A DNA stretch of 54,148 nt from Blautia sp. An249 (GTDB taxonomy: Bacteria > Bacillota > Clostridia > Lachnospirales > Lachnospiraceae): positions 1 to 54,148 of the forward strand of contig NZ_NFJL01000023.1 of the NCBI RefSeq assembly GCF_002159835.1, read 5' to 3'. Both the position numbers and the translations under genes were made by a program. How positions within the stretch are numbered: position 1 is the stretch's first letter; every line of letters begins with the position of its first letter. Positions 1 through 8,108 of the stretch are shown here, piece after piece. The notes beneath the pieces were generated by a model. The model was given only the letters and a program-made list of their open reading frames with translations, had not been told where the DNA came from and searched no databases.

Positions 1-74
1 TTCGGCTATGTCCTTCCCACTACCGGGCGGATTTGGGACTTGCACCCTTAAGAAACGTGCGCCGCCAGGCGCAC
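1..74 (-). mobile_element. Probable 5' end of a group II intron, cut by the window edge
   Basis: Read on the minus strand, the segment begins GTGCGCC, matching the GUGYG 5' consensus of group II introns. It continues through a phrase like AAGGGTGCAAGTCCC that resembles the start of domain I in bacterial introns. It starts 8 nt past a rho-independent terminator hairpin (83-110), the typical insertion site of bacterial class C introns. The intron-encoded reverse transcriptase would lie outside the window to the left. The first 18 nt can fold on themselves, so an unrelated structured element is possible. Identification rests on remembered consensus, not alignment. Confidence 0.5.
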
Positions 75-110
75 TAGGAAAAGACCGCCGCGGTTCTCTC
101 TGCAGCAGTC
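75..110 (-). terminator. Intrinsic terminator after the Cys-rich small gene
   Basis: On the minus strand, GACTGCTGC pairs with GCGGCGGTC (two G-U wobbles) around a 10-nt loop, followed by TTTTCC. It lies 22 nt past the stop codon at 132. The putative group II intron begins right after the T tract. Confidence 0.65.
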
Positions 111-131
111 TTTCACATTTCTTTTTCTTAT

Positions 132-413
132 CTATTTTTCTTCTTTCTGAAGCTTCATCATCTTAACAATTTCCTGATATTTTCCGGTAATATATTCGTA
201 ATTCTCTCTCTTATGGGGAATCAGACAATTACTGCAGTCTTTAATTCCGCTTTCTGTATAACGGTAATTACCTCCGCATTTTTTCCCAAGTGCATATAAG
301 GGACAATAACAAAAAAGACAATTAAAATTGTCCGGATCATCTGTCTTATGACAGGGAAAATATTCACATTTCTTATGACTAAAAAACGAATACTCTTTCT
401 TCTTCCAGTCCAT
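132..413 (-). CDS. Cysteine-rich small domain protein (putative metal-binding)
   Basis: This 93-aa protein has eight cysteines (residues 16, 21, 32, 35, 37, 46, 60 and 63), including C-x2-C-x-C and C-x2-C clusters, as expected for a small metal-binding or Fe-S protein. It matches the Cys-rich small domain family (PF04071 as I recall it), which is often encoded near cobalamin genes. Its biochemical function is unknown. The start at 413 is chosen because GGAGG lies 5 nt upstream. Longer in-frame starts would run through a strong inverted repeat and disrupt that signal. A cobalamin riboswitch and terminator precede it, so expression should fall when B12 is sufficient. No other cob gene is visible in the window. 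Confidence 0.8.
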   Translation of the reverse strand: MDWKKKEYSFFSHKKCEYFPCHKTDDPDNFNCLFCYCPLYALGKKCGGNYRYTESGIKDCSNCLIPHKRENYEYITGKYQEIVKMMKLQKEEK

Positions 414-436
414 TTTCGCCTCCATAAAAAGAGGTA

Positions 437-508
437 GCGATCCTACTTCGGACATTGACTCAAACCGTTCATGAGTGCGCGGAGGGAACGGACTCCGAAG
501 TAGATCGC
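437..508 (-). repeat. Nested inverted repeat in the leader of the Cys-rich gene
   Basis: The outer arms 437-452 and 494-508 are complementary over 15 pairs with one bulged base. Inside, 465-470 pairs with 486-491. The structure sits between the riboswitch terminator and the SD of the downstream gene. It could be a leader RNA structure or a relic of a small palindromic element. It lacks a T tract, so it is not a normal terminator. Confidence 0.6.
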
Positions 509-553
509 CTGCCATTTAATCATGTATAATTCATATGAACAGGCGCATTCCAT

Positions 554-583
554 AAAAAAATGTCTGCTCAGCCAAAGCAGACA
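554..583 (-). terminator. Intrinsic terminator, expression platform of the cobalamin riboswitch
   Basis: On the minus strand an 8-bp stem (TGTCTGCT with AGCAGACA) is followed at once by seven T residues. It lies just downstream of the B12 aptamer and 140 nt before the start codon, so it is the likely switchable terminator. A second hairpin (587-609, 8-bp arms) lies between aptamer and terminator and may be part of the switching fold. Confidence 0.75.
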
Positions 584-609
584 ACGTCAGGATCGACTAC
601 AGATCCTGA

Positions 610-800
610 TTGGTTAAAACACTTTCACCGGAAGCTTTACCTCGCCATATAAAGCAGGTTTCCTGGCTCATGGGTCAATGCTTGGTTCACCTTCTCACAT
701 CTAGGATGCAATGGTATCCCGAACGTCGCTCTCCATATACAGTGACCGGATCGCTCAGGCTTCTCACCTGATTCCCTCTCATCTTACTGCCACAAATCAA
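610..800 (-). promoter_or_regulatory. Cobalamin (B12) riboswitch
   Basis: On the minus strand the conserved core is visible: AGAGGGAA, then GGTGAGAAGCC, then GGTCACTGT, and finally the B12 box GCCAGGAAACCTGC at 654-667. These match the adenosylcobalamin aptamer consensus in order and spacing. Aptamer limits are approximate. It precedes the Cys-rich small domain gene, with a terminator between them. Confidence 0.92.
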
Positions 801-899
801 TAAGAACACTTTATATGTTCAATATGGAATTATACTGGAAATATAATAACACTTTTTCTGAAAGATGTCAATTTTCCAGAAAAATTTTAATCACATTTG

Positions 900-930
900 A
901 ACAGGCGGCTTTTAACAGAAGCCGCCTGTT
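900..930 (-). terminator. Hairpin terminator downstream of the SLC13-type permease
   Basis: Perfect 10-bp arms (AACAGGCGGC and its complement) lie 6 nt past the permease stop. The T-rich side is stronger on the plus strand (CCTTTTTTAT). On the minus strand the tract is weak, so termination there is inferred from position. Confidence 0.6.
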
Positions 931-936
931 CCTTTT

Positions 937-2193
937 TTATTCTACTATACTGAAGACCCCCACCAGAGCCAGGACTGCCGAAACAATGGCCATGGCAATG
1001 GACCACACAAACAACAATACAAAAGTTTTATTTTCATCTATGGTATTCTTCAGTTTCTCATCTCCGGTGACCGATGACAGAATCATGCCTCCCACACTGG
1101 ACGCCGGGCTGAAACAGGCGCTGGAAGATCCTATCAGCATACAGCTCAGAAGTCCCACAGCCGTCACATTTCCGCCCACCTCTCTGGCAAGATCGCCCAC
1201 AGTAGGCGTCAGAGTCGGCACAACTACGCCCAGAGTAGAGGAAAACCAGGACATGATACTGGCGGTCATGGCAGATACGCCTCCTACTGTAGCCGGAGTC
1301 GTTAATCCTGCAATCAGGTTGGTCAGAATATCAATTCCTCCGGATCCGATAACAATATTCATCAGCATTCCCACACCTGTAACCATCATAATAGTATTCC
1401 AGGGAAGGGTTTTAAAAGCTGTTTTTTCATCTACCACACCAATCAGAATTAAAAATACAGAAACCATCAGACCGATGAGTCCCGAATCCTTTCCAAAGGC
1501 CATTATGGAGACAACCATCACCAGAAACCCGGCCAGTGTAATCCAGTGCTTTACTGTCAGCTTACCTGTTTCCAGCTTAATTTCTCCTTTGCCCTTTACT
1601 TTATATCCTTTAAACCAGATAAAAGCCAGAATGGAAATTACAGCCATGGAAATGGTCATATTCACAGTCAGTACAAACAGGCCTTTTTCGATTCCCTGTT
1701 CTGCCAACAGATTTAAAACAATATTTCCGTCAGGGGAAATCTGTGTATACCGGCCTGCCTGGGCTCCTGCATTTGCAATAATCATCATCATAATGGGATC
1801 ATATCCTGTGGCATGAACCACAGGAATTGTTACTCCCACCACAAAAGCAAGTCCCGCAAATCCTCCTGCGAGAGCAGATACTGCCCACCCGGAGAGAAAT
1901 AAAAGCACAGGCGCCAGCCATATCTGTTTTCCAAACAGATTTATCAGTTTCTTCATCAGCAAATCCAAAACACCGTTGGTACTGATAACCCCAAACAGCA
2001 GATTCAGACCTAATAAGGTAATAAATAAAGAAACGCTGTACCCGGAAAGGATTTCCTCTTTGCTGTACTGGTTCGTCATATACCCCAGAATCACCGCCGA
2101 CATCATAGCCAGCATACCTACATTCATCTTTTTAAAAAACCCCACGCCGATTACTACAAATAATATAACTAACGCAATAATGCCAAGATTCAT
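937..2193 (-). CDS. SLC13/MatC-like dicarboxylate permease
   Basis: This 418-aa membrane protein has about 11-12 hydrophobic segments. Its N-terminus (MNLGIIALVILFVVIGVGFF) matches the MatC N-terminal domain of the SLC13/ion-transporter superfamily, which moves di- or tricarboxylates. The conserved glycine- and serine-rich re-entrant regions are present (near GSSSACFSPAS). The start is set at 2193, preceded by GGGGTG; an upstream ATG would add 11 residues. It lies 61 nt downstream of a lyase of the fumarase/aspartase superfamily and probably shares its transcript. This suggests uptake of the substrate, or export of the product, of that lyase (fumarate, malate, aspartate or a carboxylated analogue). 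The exact substrate cannot be read from sequence. Confidence 0.82.
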   Translation of the reverse strand: MNLGIIALVILFVVIGVGFFKKMNVGMLAMMSAVILGYMTNQYSKEEILSGYSVSLFITLLGLNLLFGVISTNGVLDLLMKKLINLFGKQIWLAPVLLFLSGWAVSALAGGFAGLAFVVGVTIPVVHATGYDPIMMMIIANAGAQAGRYTQISPDGNIVLNLLAEQGIEKGLFVLTVNMTISMAVISILAFIWFKGYKVKGKGEIKLETGKLTVKHWITLAGFLVMVVSIMAFGKDSGLIGLMVSVFLILIGVVDEKTAFKTLPWNTIMMVTGVGMLMNIVIGSGGIDILTNLIAGLTTPATVGGVSAMTASIMSWFSSTLGVVVPTLTPTVGDLAREVGGNVTAVGLLSCMLIGSSSACFSPASSVGGMILSSVTGDEKLKNTIDENKTFVLLFVWSIAMAIVSAVLALVGVFSIVE

Positions 2194-2254
2194 TTTAACA
2201 CCCCATCTTTCTGTCAAAAACAGCATCTGCCGGCCGTCTTCTTTTCCTCCTTAG

Positions 2255-3607
2255 TCAGATACTTTCCCATTTTGCCACAACCCGGTCTACCATTTTATGA
2301 CAGCATCCCGTGTAATTCATAGGCTCCAGTACCTCGTCCAGGACCTCCTCGCTTATCTTAGATGTTACTCTTTCATCCTCTTTTAATACCTCTTTCAGCA
2401 TCCGATCTTCCTCGAAGGCTTTCATAGTGGCCTCATAAATCACATCATGGGCATCCTGCCTTCCAAGATACTGGCCCAGCGTCAGCATAACCCGCTCAGA
2501 CACAATCAGCCCTCTGGTCATATAAAGATTTTTATGAATCTGTTCCTTTCTGACAATCATGCTGTTCAGAATTTCTTTCATCATACTCATGGCGCCATCC
2601 AGCATAATGCAAATCTGAGGAATATAACTCCATTCCGTCTGCCAGAAAGACATATCTCTCTCATGTTCCTGAATCATGGCTCCATAACTTAAAACTGCAT
2701 TGGCCTGTACAATCCGGCAGGTTGCCAGAATATTTTCGCAGACCATAGGATTCCTTTTATGGGGCATCGTACTGGATCCTACCTTCCCCATAGAAAAACT
2801 CTCTTCCAGCTCACAGATTTCCGTTCTCTCCAGATTAATAAATTCATTGGCGATCTTTCCTACCGTTCCTGCGATAATAGCTACTGTAGATGCAAACTCT
2901 GCAAATCCGTCCCGTGCCACATGCCAGGTTGACACAGGCGTATGCAGACCCAGAATCCTGCACATTCTGTCCTGAACTTCCAGCCCCTGTTCACCCAGAG
3001 ACGCTAAAGTTCCTGCCGCTCCTGCAAGCTGTCCTGTCAGATACCGGCTCTCGCCCTCTTCCAGTCTCTCTAAATGTCTTCCCAATTCATCTGCCCAAAT
3101 GGCAATTTTATATCCCAGTGTAATGGGCACTGCGTGCTGTCCATGGGTTCTGCCTGCCATGGCTACGTTTTTGTTTTCTTTTGCTCTTTCAAGACAGATT
3201 CTTAGCAGAGCTTTCACCTGATCGGTAATAATCTTATGGGCGTCCCGGATTTGCATGACTACAGCCGTATCCATAATATCCTGGGTGGTGGCTCCCCAGT
3301 GAATCCAGCCTCCGGCCTTCTTTCCGCAGACACGTTCAAATTCTCTGATCTGAGGCATAAGCGGATGGGAAGTGGTCACAAATCCCTCACGGATACTGTC
3401 CATGTCCATATTTTCCCATTTTGCACATTCCCGAATGTGCTTTGCAGCCTCCTCTGGGACAATTCCCAGACTCTCTTCCGCTTCCGCTAATGCAGCCCAG
3501 CAATCCACCCAATTCTGTACAAGCTGCTCATCTGAGAATACCGCTCTCATCTCCGGCGTTCCATACTGGTTGCAAAACATTTTTGAATCAATTACAAATG
3601 ATGCCAT
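2255..3607 (-). CDS. Adenylosuccinate lyase-family protein (fumarase/aspartase superfamily)
   Basis: The protein is 450 aa. The superfamily signature GSSTMPHKRNP lies at 277-287, on the flexible loop carrying the catalytic serine. GRTHGQHA, holding the general acid/base histidine region, lies upstream. Overall it resembles the PurB/PcaB (3-carboxy-muconate cycloisomerase) branch rather than FumC or AspA. Such enzymes eliminate fumarate or a similar carboxylate from their substrate. Its partner is a MatC-type permease rather than purine genes, so a catabolic lyase is more likely than housekeeping PurB, though purB cannot be excluded. It is transcribed divergently from fumC. Upstream lies a weak-35 promoter containing a LysR-type dyad. 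Confidence 0.8.
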   Translation of the reverse strand: MASFVIDSKMFCNQYGTPEMRAVFSDEQLVQNWVDCWAALAEAEESLGIVPEEAAKHIRECAKWENMDMDSIREGFVTTSHPLMPQIREFERVCGKKAGGWIHWGATTQDIMDTAVVMQIRDAHKIITDQVKALLRICLERAKENKNVAMAGRTHGQHAVPITLGYKIAIWADELGRHLERLEEGESRYLTGQLAGAAGTLASLGEQGLEVQDRMCRILGLHTPVSTWHVARDGFAEFASTVAIIAGTVGKIANEFINLERTEICELEESFSMGKVGSSTMPHKRNPMVCENILATCRIVQANAVLSYGAMIQEHERDMSFWQTEWSYIPQICIMLDGAMSMMKEILNSMIVRKEQIHKNLYMTRGLIVSERVMLTLGQYLGRQDAHDVIYEATMKAFEEDRMLKEVLKEDERVTSKISEEVLDEVLEPMNYTGCCHKMVDRVVAKWESI

Positions 3608-3705
3608 ACTTATTTTCTCCTTTTCTTTTTCTTTCCCTGTTATTCTGTTAAATCAACTATAGCAATCCCAATATTTTTTGTACAATATTTCTTATCTTTT
3701 GTATT

Positions 3706-3720
3706 ATAGTCTGAAACTAT
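3706..3720. promoter_or_regulatory. Putative LysR-type operator between the lyase gene and fumC
   Basis: ATAGTCTGAAACTAT is a perfect 5-bp-arm dyad of the T-N11-A type used by LysR regulators. It overlaps a minus-strand TATAAT whose -35 region is poor, as expected for an activated promoter of the lyase-permease operon. A second AACTATAGCA copy occurs near 3656. The LysR gene at 5171-6040 is the nearest candidate regulator. Confidence 0.4.
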
Positions 3721-3741
3721 AGCAGGATTAATGATAAATAT

Positions 3742-3771
3742 TTTACTTTTCACACTCTCTTTTTCTATAAT
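3742..3771 (+). promoter_or_regulatory. fumC: Promoter of fumC
   Basis: TTTACT and TATAAT are separated by 18 bp, with about 38 nt to the fumC ATG and AGGAGG before the start. Confidence 0.55.
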
Positions 3772-3809
3772 TAAGTTATAAAATCCAGGAACAGGAGGAG
3801 TGTCAAACT

Positions 3810-5174
3810 ATGAGATACCGTATCGAAAAAGATTCTATGGGAGAAATTTCCGTTCCTTACGACCGTTACTGGGGCGCACAGACTCAAAGAAGCTGCGGGA
3901 ACTTTTTCCCAACCCTCGAAAAAATGCCGATGGAAATGATTTATGGATTAGCTGTTGTTAAGAAAGCCGCTGCTCTGACCAATTGTAAGACGGGCAAATT
4001 AGATAAAAAAAGAAAAGATCTCATCGTCACCGTCTGTGACGAAATTCTGGAGGGGAAACTGGACTTTCATTTTCCTCTGGTGGTATGGCAGACAGGAAGC
4101 GGTACGCAGACGAACATGAATGTAAATGAAGTGATTGCTCATCGGGGAAATGAAATTGCCGGGGAAAAACTGCTGCATCCCAACGATCACGTAAATATGT
4201 CCCAGAGCTCCAACGACGCTTTTCCCACCGCTATGCATATCAGCGCCGTACTGGAGATTAAACGCCATCTGTTTCCCGCTCTGGAGGAGGGAATCCGCAT
4301 TACGAATGCTCTGGAAGAAGAAAACCGGCACATTCTGAAAACCGGACGGACGCATCTGCAGGATGCTACCCCTATCTCCTTCGGCCAGGAGATCTCCGGC
4401 TGGAAAGAAATGCTGATACAGGATAAAGAAATGATAGAAGAAGCCGTAAAAAAACTGTACCGTCTGGCTCTGGGCGGCACTGCCGTAGGGACGGGATTAA
4501 ACACACCTGAAAACTTCCCCGCCTATGCAGCGTCAGAAATCGCAGAGTTAACCGGGATTCCCTTTTTCACCAGCCCCAATAAATTCCACGCCCTCTCCAG
4601 CAAAGGCTCTTTCGTTCATGTGCATGGGGCTCTGAAAGCCCTTGCCGCCGATTTGATGAAAATAGCCAATGATGTCCGCTGGCTTTCCAGCGGTCCCCGA
4701 TGCGGTCTGGGGGAAATTACGATTCCGGAAAATGAACCCGGAAGTTCTATTATGCCCGGAAAAGTCAATCCCACTCAGTGCGAAGCGCTGACTATGATTG
4801 CCGTACAGGTGATGGGGAATGACACAGCGGTATCTGTCGCCGCCTCCCAGGGAAATTTTCAGTTAAACGTATTTATGCCTTTGATTATTTATAACTTTTT
4901 GCAGTCCGTCCGCCTTTTAAGCGGAGGATTTTCTTTCTTCCTGAAAAAATGTCTGTGCGGCATCCGGCCCAATACAGAAAAAATGGAAGAAAACCTGAAC
5001 AAATCTCTTATGCTGGTAACGGGATTAAATCCTTATATCGGATACGATCAGGCAGCCAGAATCGCAGAAAATGCCCATAAAAACAACCTTTCTTTAAAAG
5101 AATCGGCCGTTTCTCTGGGCATTCTCACTGAAGAACAATACGACAGTTATATTGTCCCTTCCAAAATGATTTAA
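3810..5174 (+). CDS. fumC: Class II fumarate hydratase
   Basis: This 454-aa protein has the usual FumC length. It catalyses reversible hydration of fumarate to L-malate in the cytosol and is iron-independent. Visible motifs are TGSGTQTNMN (substrate contacts), GRTHLQDATP (active-site histidine) and GSSIMPGKVNP at 311-321 with the catalytic serine. The context SGPRCGLGEI is typical of FumC rather than aspartase. It starts at an ATG with AGGAGG upstream. It is divergent from the lyase/permease pair, hinting at shared C4-dicarboxylate metabolism. Its stop codon overlaps the stop codon of the convergent LysR gene by 4 nt. Confidence 0.93.
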   Translation: MRYRIEKDSMGEISVPYDRYWGAQTQRSCGNFFPTLEKMPMEMIYGLAVVKKAAALTNCKTGKLDKKRKDLIVTVCDEILEGKLDFHFPLVVWQTGSGTQTNMNVNEVIAHRGNEIAGEKLLHPNDHVNMSQSSNDAFPTAMHISAVLEIKRHLFPALEEGIRITNALEEENRHILKTGRTHLQDATPISFGQEISGWKEMLIQDKEMIEEAVKKLYRLALGGTAVGTGLNTPENFPAYAASEIAELTGIPFFTSPNKFHALSSKGSFVHVHGALKALAADLMKIANDVRWLSSGPRCGLGEITIPENEPGSSIMPGKVNPTQCEALTMIAVQVMGNDTAVSVAASQGNFQLNVFMPLIIYNFLQSVRLLSGGFSFFLKKCLCGIRPNTEKMEENLNKSLMLVTGLNPYIGYDQAARIAENAHKNNLSLKESAVSLGILTEEQYDSYIVPSKMI

Positions 5175-6040
5175 TGAAAAAAATCAATCAGTTTTTTGGC
5201 ACTGGAAGAAAGATAGCGGTCTTTCTTCCAGAAAAATCCTGATTCATACAGAACAGGTTCCAGAAATTCTCTGGCGCACAGACTGGAATTATTGCGAATC
5301 AGTTCCGTTTCATCCAGAAGTACGGCGATTCCCAGTCCCTGAGCCACCATATTAAACACAGTAGCCTGCTCTTTTACATGTTGTATTTTTACATGAACGT
5401 TCTTTCTCTCCAGCTCGTTTAAAAACAGCTTTTCAGAAAAGGAAGTTCCTTTACGGTACATGATAACCATACGGTTTTCCAGTTCATGGATGTCAACCTT
5501 TTCTTTCCCGGCCAGCTCATCTTCCACATTCAGCAGCAGTTTCAGCTCATCTTTTACCAGAGATTTACTGGTAATTTCCGGATCTTCGTTAATGTTTACG
5601 ACTCCATAGCCAATCTCCAGCTCGTCCCTGCGGATTCCGTCAAGAATCTCATAAGTGCTTCCCTCTTCGATCAGAAGTTCAATTTCCGGATACCTGGCGT
5701 GAAACTCTTCCATCAGTATGGGCCAGAGCCAGGCGCCTACCGTAACAGGAAATGCCAGTTTTAAGGTTCTCTTTTCCGTCTTCTTTAAATCTTCCATAAC
5801 TTCTCTGATATGATTTACCTGTTTTAACAGCACATCACTTTCACGGAGCAAAACCGCGCCTTCTCTGGTAAGCATCACCCGTTTATTATCCCTTACCAGC
5901 AGTTTTACCGAAAGTTCTTCCTCCAGTCTCTGAATCGCCACGCTTAAAGATGGCTGAGAGATATGAAGCTGCCGGGCTGCCCGGGTATAATTCTTTGTCT
6001 CGCATAAAGTTTTGAAATATTCTATCTGACGTATTTCCAT
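5171..6040 (-). CDS. LysR family transcriptional regulator
   Basis: The protein is 289 aa. An N-terminal winged helix-turn-helix (residues 1-60, with YFKTLCETKNYTRAARQLHI) is followed by a linker helix and a periplasmic-binding-like effector domain (about 85-285). The start at 6040 is chosen because the family begins with MEIRQIEYF; an earlier in-frame ATG adds nine unrelated residues. It follows the TrpB-like gene by 34 nt, so it is probably in the T-box-controlled transcript. It converges on fumC with a 4-nt overlap. Candidate targets are the lyase/permease/fumC intergenic region, which has a LysR-like dyad, or its own operon. The effector is unknown. Confidence 0.88.
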   Translation of the reverse strand: MEIRQIEYFKTLCETKNYTRAARQLHISQPSLSVAIQRLEEELSVKLLVRDNKRVMLTREGAVLLRESDVLLKQVNHIREVMEDLKKTEKRTLKLAFPVTVGAWLWPILMEEFHARYPEIELLIEEGSTYEILDGIRRDELEIGYGVVNINEDPEITSKSLVKDELKLLLNVEDELAGKEKVDIHELENRMVIMYRKGTSFSEKLFLNELERKNVHVKIQHVKEQATVFNMVAQGLGIAVLLDETELIRNNSSLCAREFLEPVLYESGFFWKKDRYLSSSAKKLIDFFH

Positions 6041-6074
6041 GTTCCCTGCTCTCCCGGCATATGCCAAAGGTCTG

Positions 6075-7457
6075 TTAGTCTGTCATATTTCCCGGAAATC
6101 TGGGAATTCCCGCAAAACCGGCCTCTAAGTCTTCATCCGTCGGAATGTAGTCGCTCATGGTTCCGTTATTAAAGTTCTCATATGCATACATATCAAAGTA
6201 GCCGGTACCTGTCAGGCCGAATACGATTGTTTTTTCTTCTCCGGTTTCCTTGCATTTTAAAGCTTCATCCATAGCTACCCGGATTGCATGGGCGCTTTCC
6301 GGAGCCGGAAGGATACCTTCCACTCTTGCAAATTCCTCAGCCGCCTGGAAAACAGAGGTCTGTTCTACGGCTCTTGCCTCCATCAGTCCGTCATGATAAA
6401 GCTGGGAAAGAACTGCACTCATTCCATGGTAACGGAGACCGCCTGCATGGTTTGCAGATGGGATAAAGTTGTTTCCTAAAGTATACATTTTCTGAAGCGG
6501 CGTAACCATTCCTGTGTCACAGAAATCATAGACAAACTTTCCTCTGGTAAAGCTCGGGCAGGAAGCCGGCTCCACAGCGATAATCTGGTAATCTCTTTCT
6601 CCCCGGAGTTTTTCTCCCATGAACGGAGAAATCAGTCCTCCCAGGTTAGATCCGCCTCCGGCGCACCCGATAATCATATCCGCCGTTACACCGTATTTAT
6701 CTAACGCGGTTTTCGTCTCCAATCCGATAACTGTCTGATGTAATAAAACCTGATTCAGCACACTTCCCAGTACATAGCGGTATCCTTCCATGGATGTGGC
6801 CCGCTCTACTGCTTCTGAGATGGCGCAGCCAAGGCTTCCTGTGGTTCCCGGATGCTCTTTTAAAATTTTTCTTCCCACCTCGGTGGTATCTGAAGGAGAC
6901 GGGGTTACCTGGGCGCCGTAGGTTCTCATGACTTCCCGGCGGAACGGTTTCTGCTCGTATGAGCATTTTACCATGTAAACCTGGCAGTCCAGATCCAGAT
7001 AAGCACAGGCCATGGAAAGGGCAGTTCCCCACTGTCCGGCTCCTGTTTCTGTGGTCACGCCTTTTAACCCCTGTTTCTTGGCATAATAAGCCTGGGCAAT
7101 GGCGGAATTCAGTTTATGGCTGCCGCTGGTATTATTTCCCTCAAATTTGTAATAAATCTTAGCCGGTGTGTCTAATTTCTTTTCCAGACAGTAGGCGCGA
7201 ACCAGAGGAGAGGGACGGTACATTTTATAAAAATCGCGAATTTCATCCGGTATATCAATATAGGGAGTGGTATCGTCTAATTCCTGCTTTACCAGTTCCT
7301 CACAGAAAACCTGTCCCAGTTCTTCTGCTGTCATGGGTTTTAAGGTTCCGGGATTTAACAGCGGGGCTGGTTTATTCTTCATATCCGCCCGAAGATTATA
7401 CCACTGTTTCGGCATCTCACTTTCTTCCAGATAAATTTTGTAGGGAATCTCACTCAT
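6075..7457 (-). CDS. trpB: TrpB-like PLP enzyme (TrpB2 type tryptophan synthase beta)
   Basis: The protein is 460 aa, longer than ordinary TrpB (about 400) and typical of the TrpB2 subgroup. The PLP lysine is K115 in SGSHKLNSA. The catalytic glutamate is E137 in TETGAGQWG, and the glycine-rich phosphate loop is GCAGGGSNLGG. The reaction is condensation of indole and L-serine to L-tryptophan. No trpA or other trp gene is nearby, so it may salvage free indole rather than work in the alpha2-beta2 complex. A Trp-specifier T-box precedes it and supports a tryptophan-related role. AAGGAG precedes the ATG. About 370 nt separate the T-box terminator from the start, including a tandem repeat. Confidence 0.88.
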   Translation of the reverse strand: MSEIPYKIYLEESEMPKQWYNLRADMKNKPAPLLNPGTLKPMTAEELGQVFCEELVKQELDDTTPYIDIPDEIRDFYKMYRPSPLVRAYCLEKKLDTPAKIYYKFEGNNTSGSHKLNSAIAQAYYAKKQGLKGVTTETGAGQWGTALSMACAYLDLDCQVYMVKCSYEQKPFRREVMRTYGAQVTPSPSDTTEVGRKILKEHPGTTGSLGCAISEAVERATSMEGYRYVLGSVLNQVLLHQTVIGLETKTALDKYGVTADMIIGCAGGGSNLGGLISPFMGEKLRGERDYQIIAVEPASCPSFTRGKFVYDFCDTGMVTPLQKMYTLGNNFIPSANHAGGLRYHGMSAVLSQLYHDGLMEARAVEQTSVFQAAEEFARVEGILPAPESAHAIRVAMDEALKCKETGEEKTIVFGLTGTGYFDMYAYENFNNGTMSDYIPTDEDLEAGFAGIPRFPGNMTD

Positions 7458-7520
7458 ACTTATATCTCCTTTCTTTTCTCTTTTCTTCTATTTTGTAAAA
7501 CCACTTTCCTGAAGCGCGCG

Positions 7521-7692
7521 CATTTTGCCCGAAGGGCTTTTTATTATACGAAAGTCAGATGGCTCCTTGCTTCGCACTCCCGCAGTCCGCACAGCCACGA
7601 AGCGGTAAAATTGCATTATTGCAGCGTGTACATTTTGCCCGAGGGGATTTTATTATACGAAAGTCAGATGGCTCCTTGCTTCGCACTCCCGC
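7521..7692. repeat. Two tandemly spaced 62-63-nt direct repeats
   Basis: Copy 1 (7521-7583) and copy 2 (7631-7692) are almost identical, differing by a few bases near CCCGAAGGGC/CCCGAGGGGA. Their starts are 110 nt apart. Read on the minus strand, each contains TATAATAAAA followed by a short GC hairpin (a UUCG tetraloop in copy 1). They lie in the leader between T-box and trpB. No coding potential is apparent across 7458-7830. Confidence 0.8.
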
Positions 7693-7830
7693 CATCTGCT
7701 GACAGTACTCGCACTTTCCGGTCTGCCTGACGGCATCCCTCGTACTCGTACTGTCCAGCCCGTCCTATGTCCGTGCGTCTGTGCAAGCAAGCTTGCCATC
7801 CGCACAGCCGCAGTCCGGGACTTTCTCAAT

Positions 7831-8090
7831 AAAAACGCCCTTGCCCCTGCATTTTCATGCAGGGACAAGAGCGATAAACTCCTGCGGTGCCACCCGGCTT
7901 GACGGGAATTCTCCCATCCACTCTTCGCATACCATTGATATGCTGTATTTGATAACGGAGTTTCCTCTCCGGCTTGCATACTCTGTTCCGCTCGCCCTCA
8001 GAAGTCCATTCCTCTCTGCTCTGTGTGCCATGTTCCAGCACCCATGGCTCTCTGTGTCATAGAAACAAAGAGTACTTACTCTTCTTCACT
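7831..8090 (-). promoter_or_regulatory. T-box riboswitch, tryptophan specifier
   Basis: The minus-strand T-box core GGGTGGCACCGCAGG (7881-7895) is followed by a long terminator hairpin (7837-7872) and TTTTT. In stem I, the GAA-TGG-ACTT-CTGAG arrangement puts specifier UGG (Trp) at 8006-8008. The variable T-box base is C (UGGC), which pairs with discriminator G73, as found in bacterial tRNA-Trp. Uncharged tRNA-Trp should therefore turn on the downstream trpB-lysR genes. Confidence 0.88.
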
Positions 8091-8108
8091 GGTTTTTCTT
8101 ATGAACTA

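Noticed and set aside
414..515. Longer N-terminus for the Cys-rich protein
   Set aside because: The extra 34 codons run through a strong inverted repeat, while a good SD precedes the ATG at 413.
815..1816. 333-codon plus-strand open frame
   Set aside because: It is antisense to the SLC13-type permease, has no family features, and its composition fits a shadow frame.
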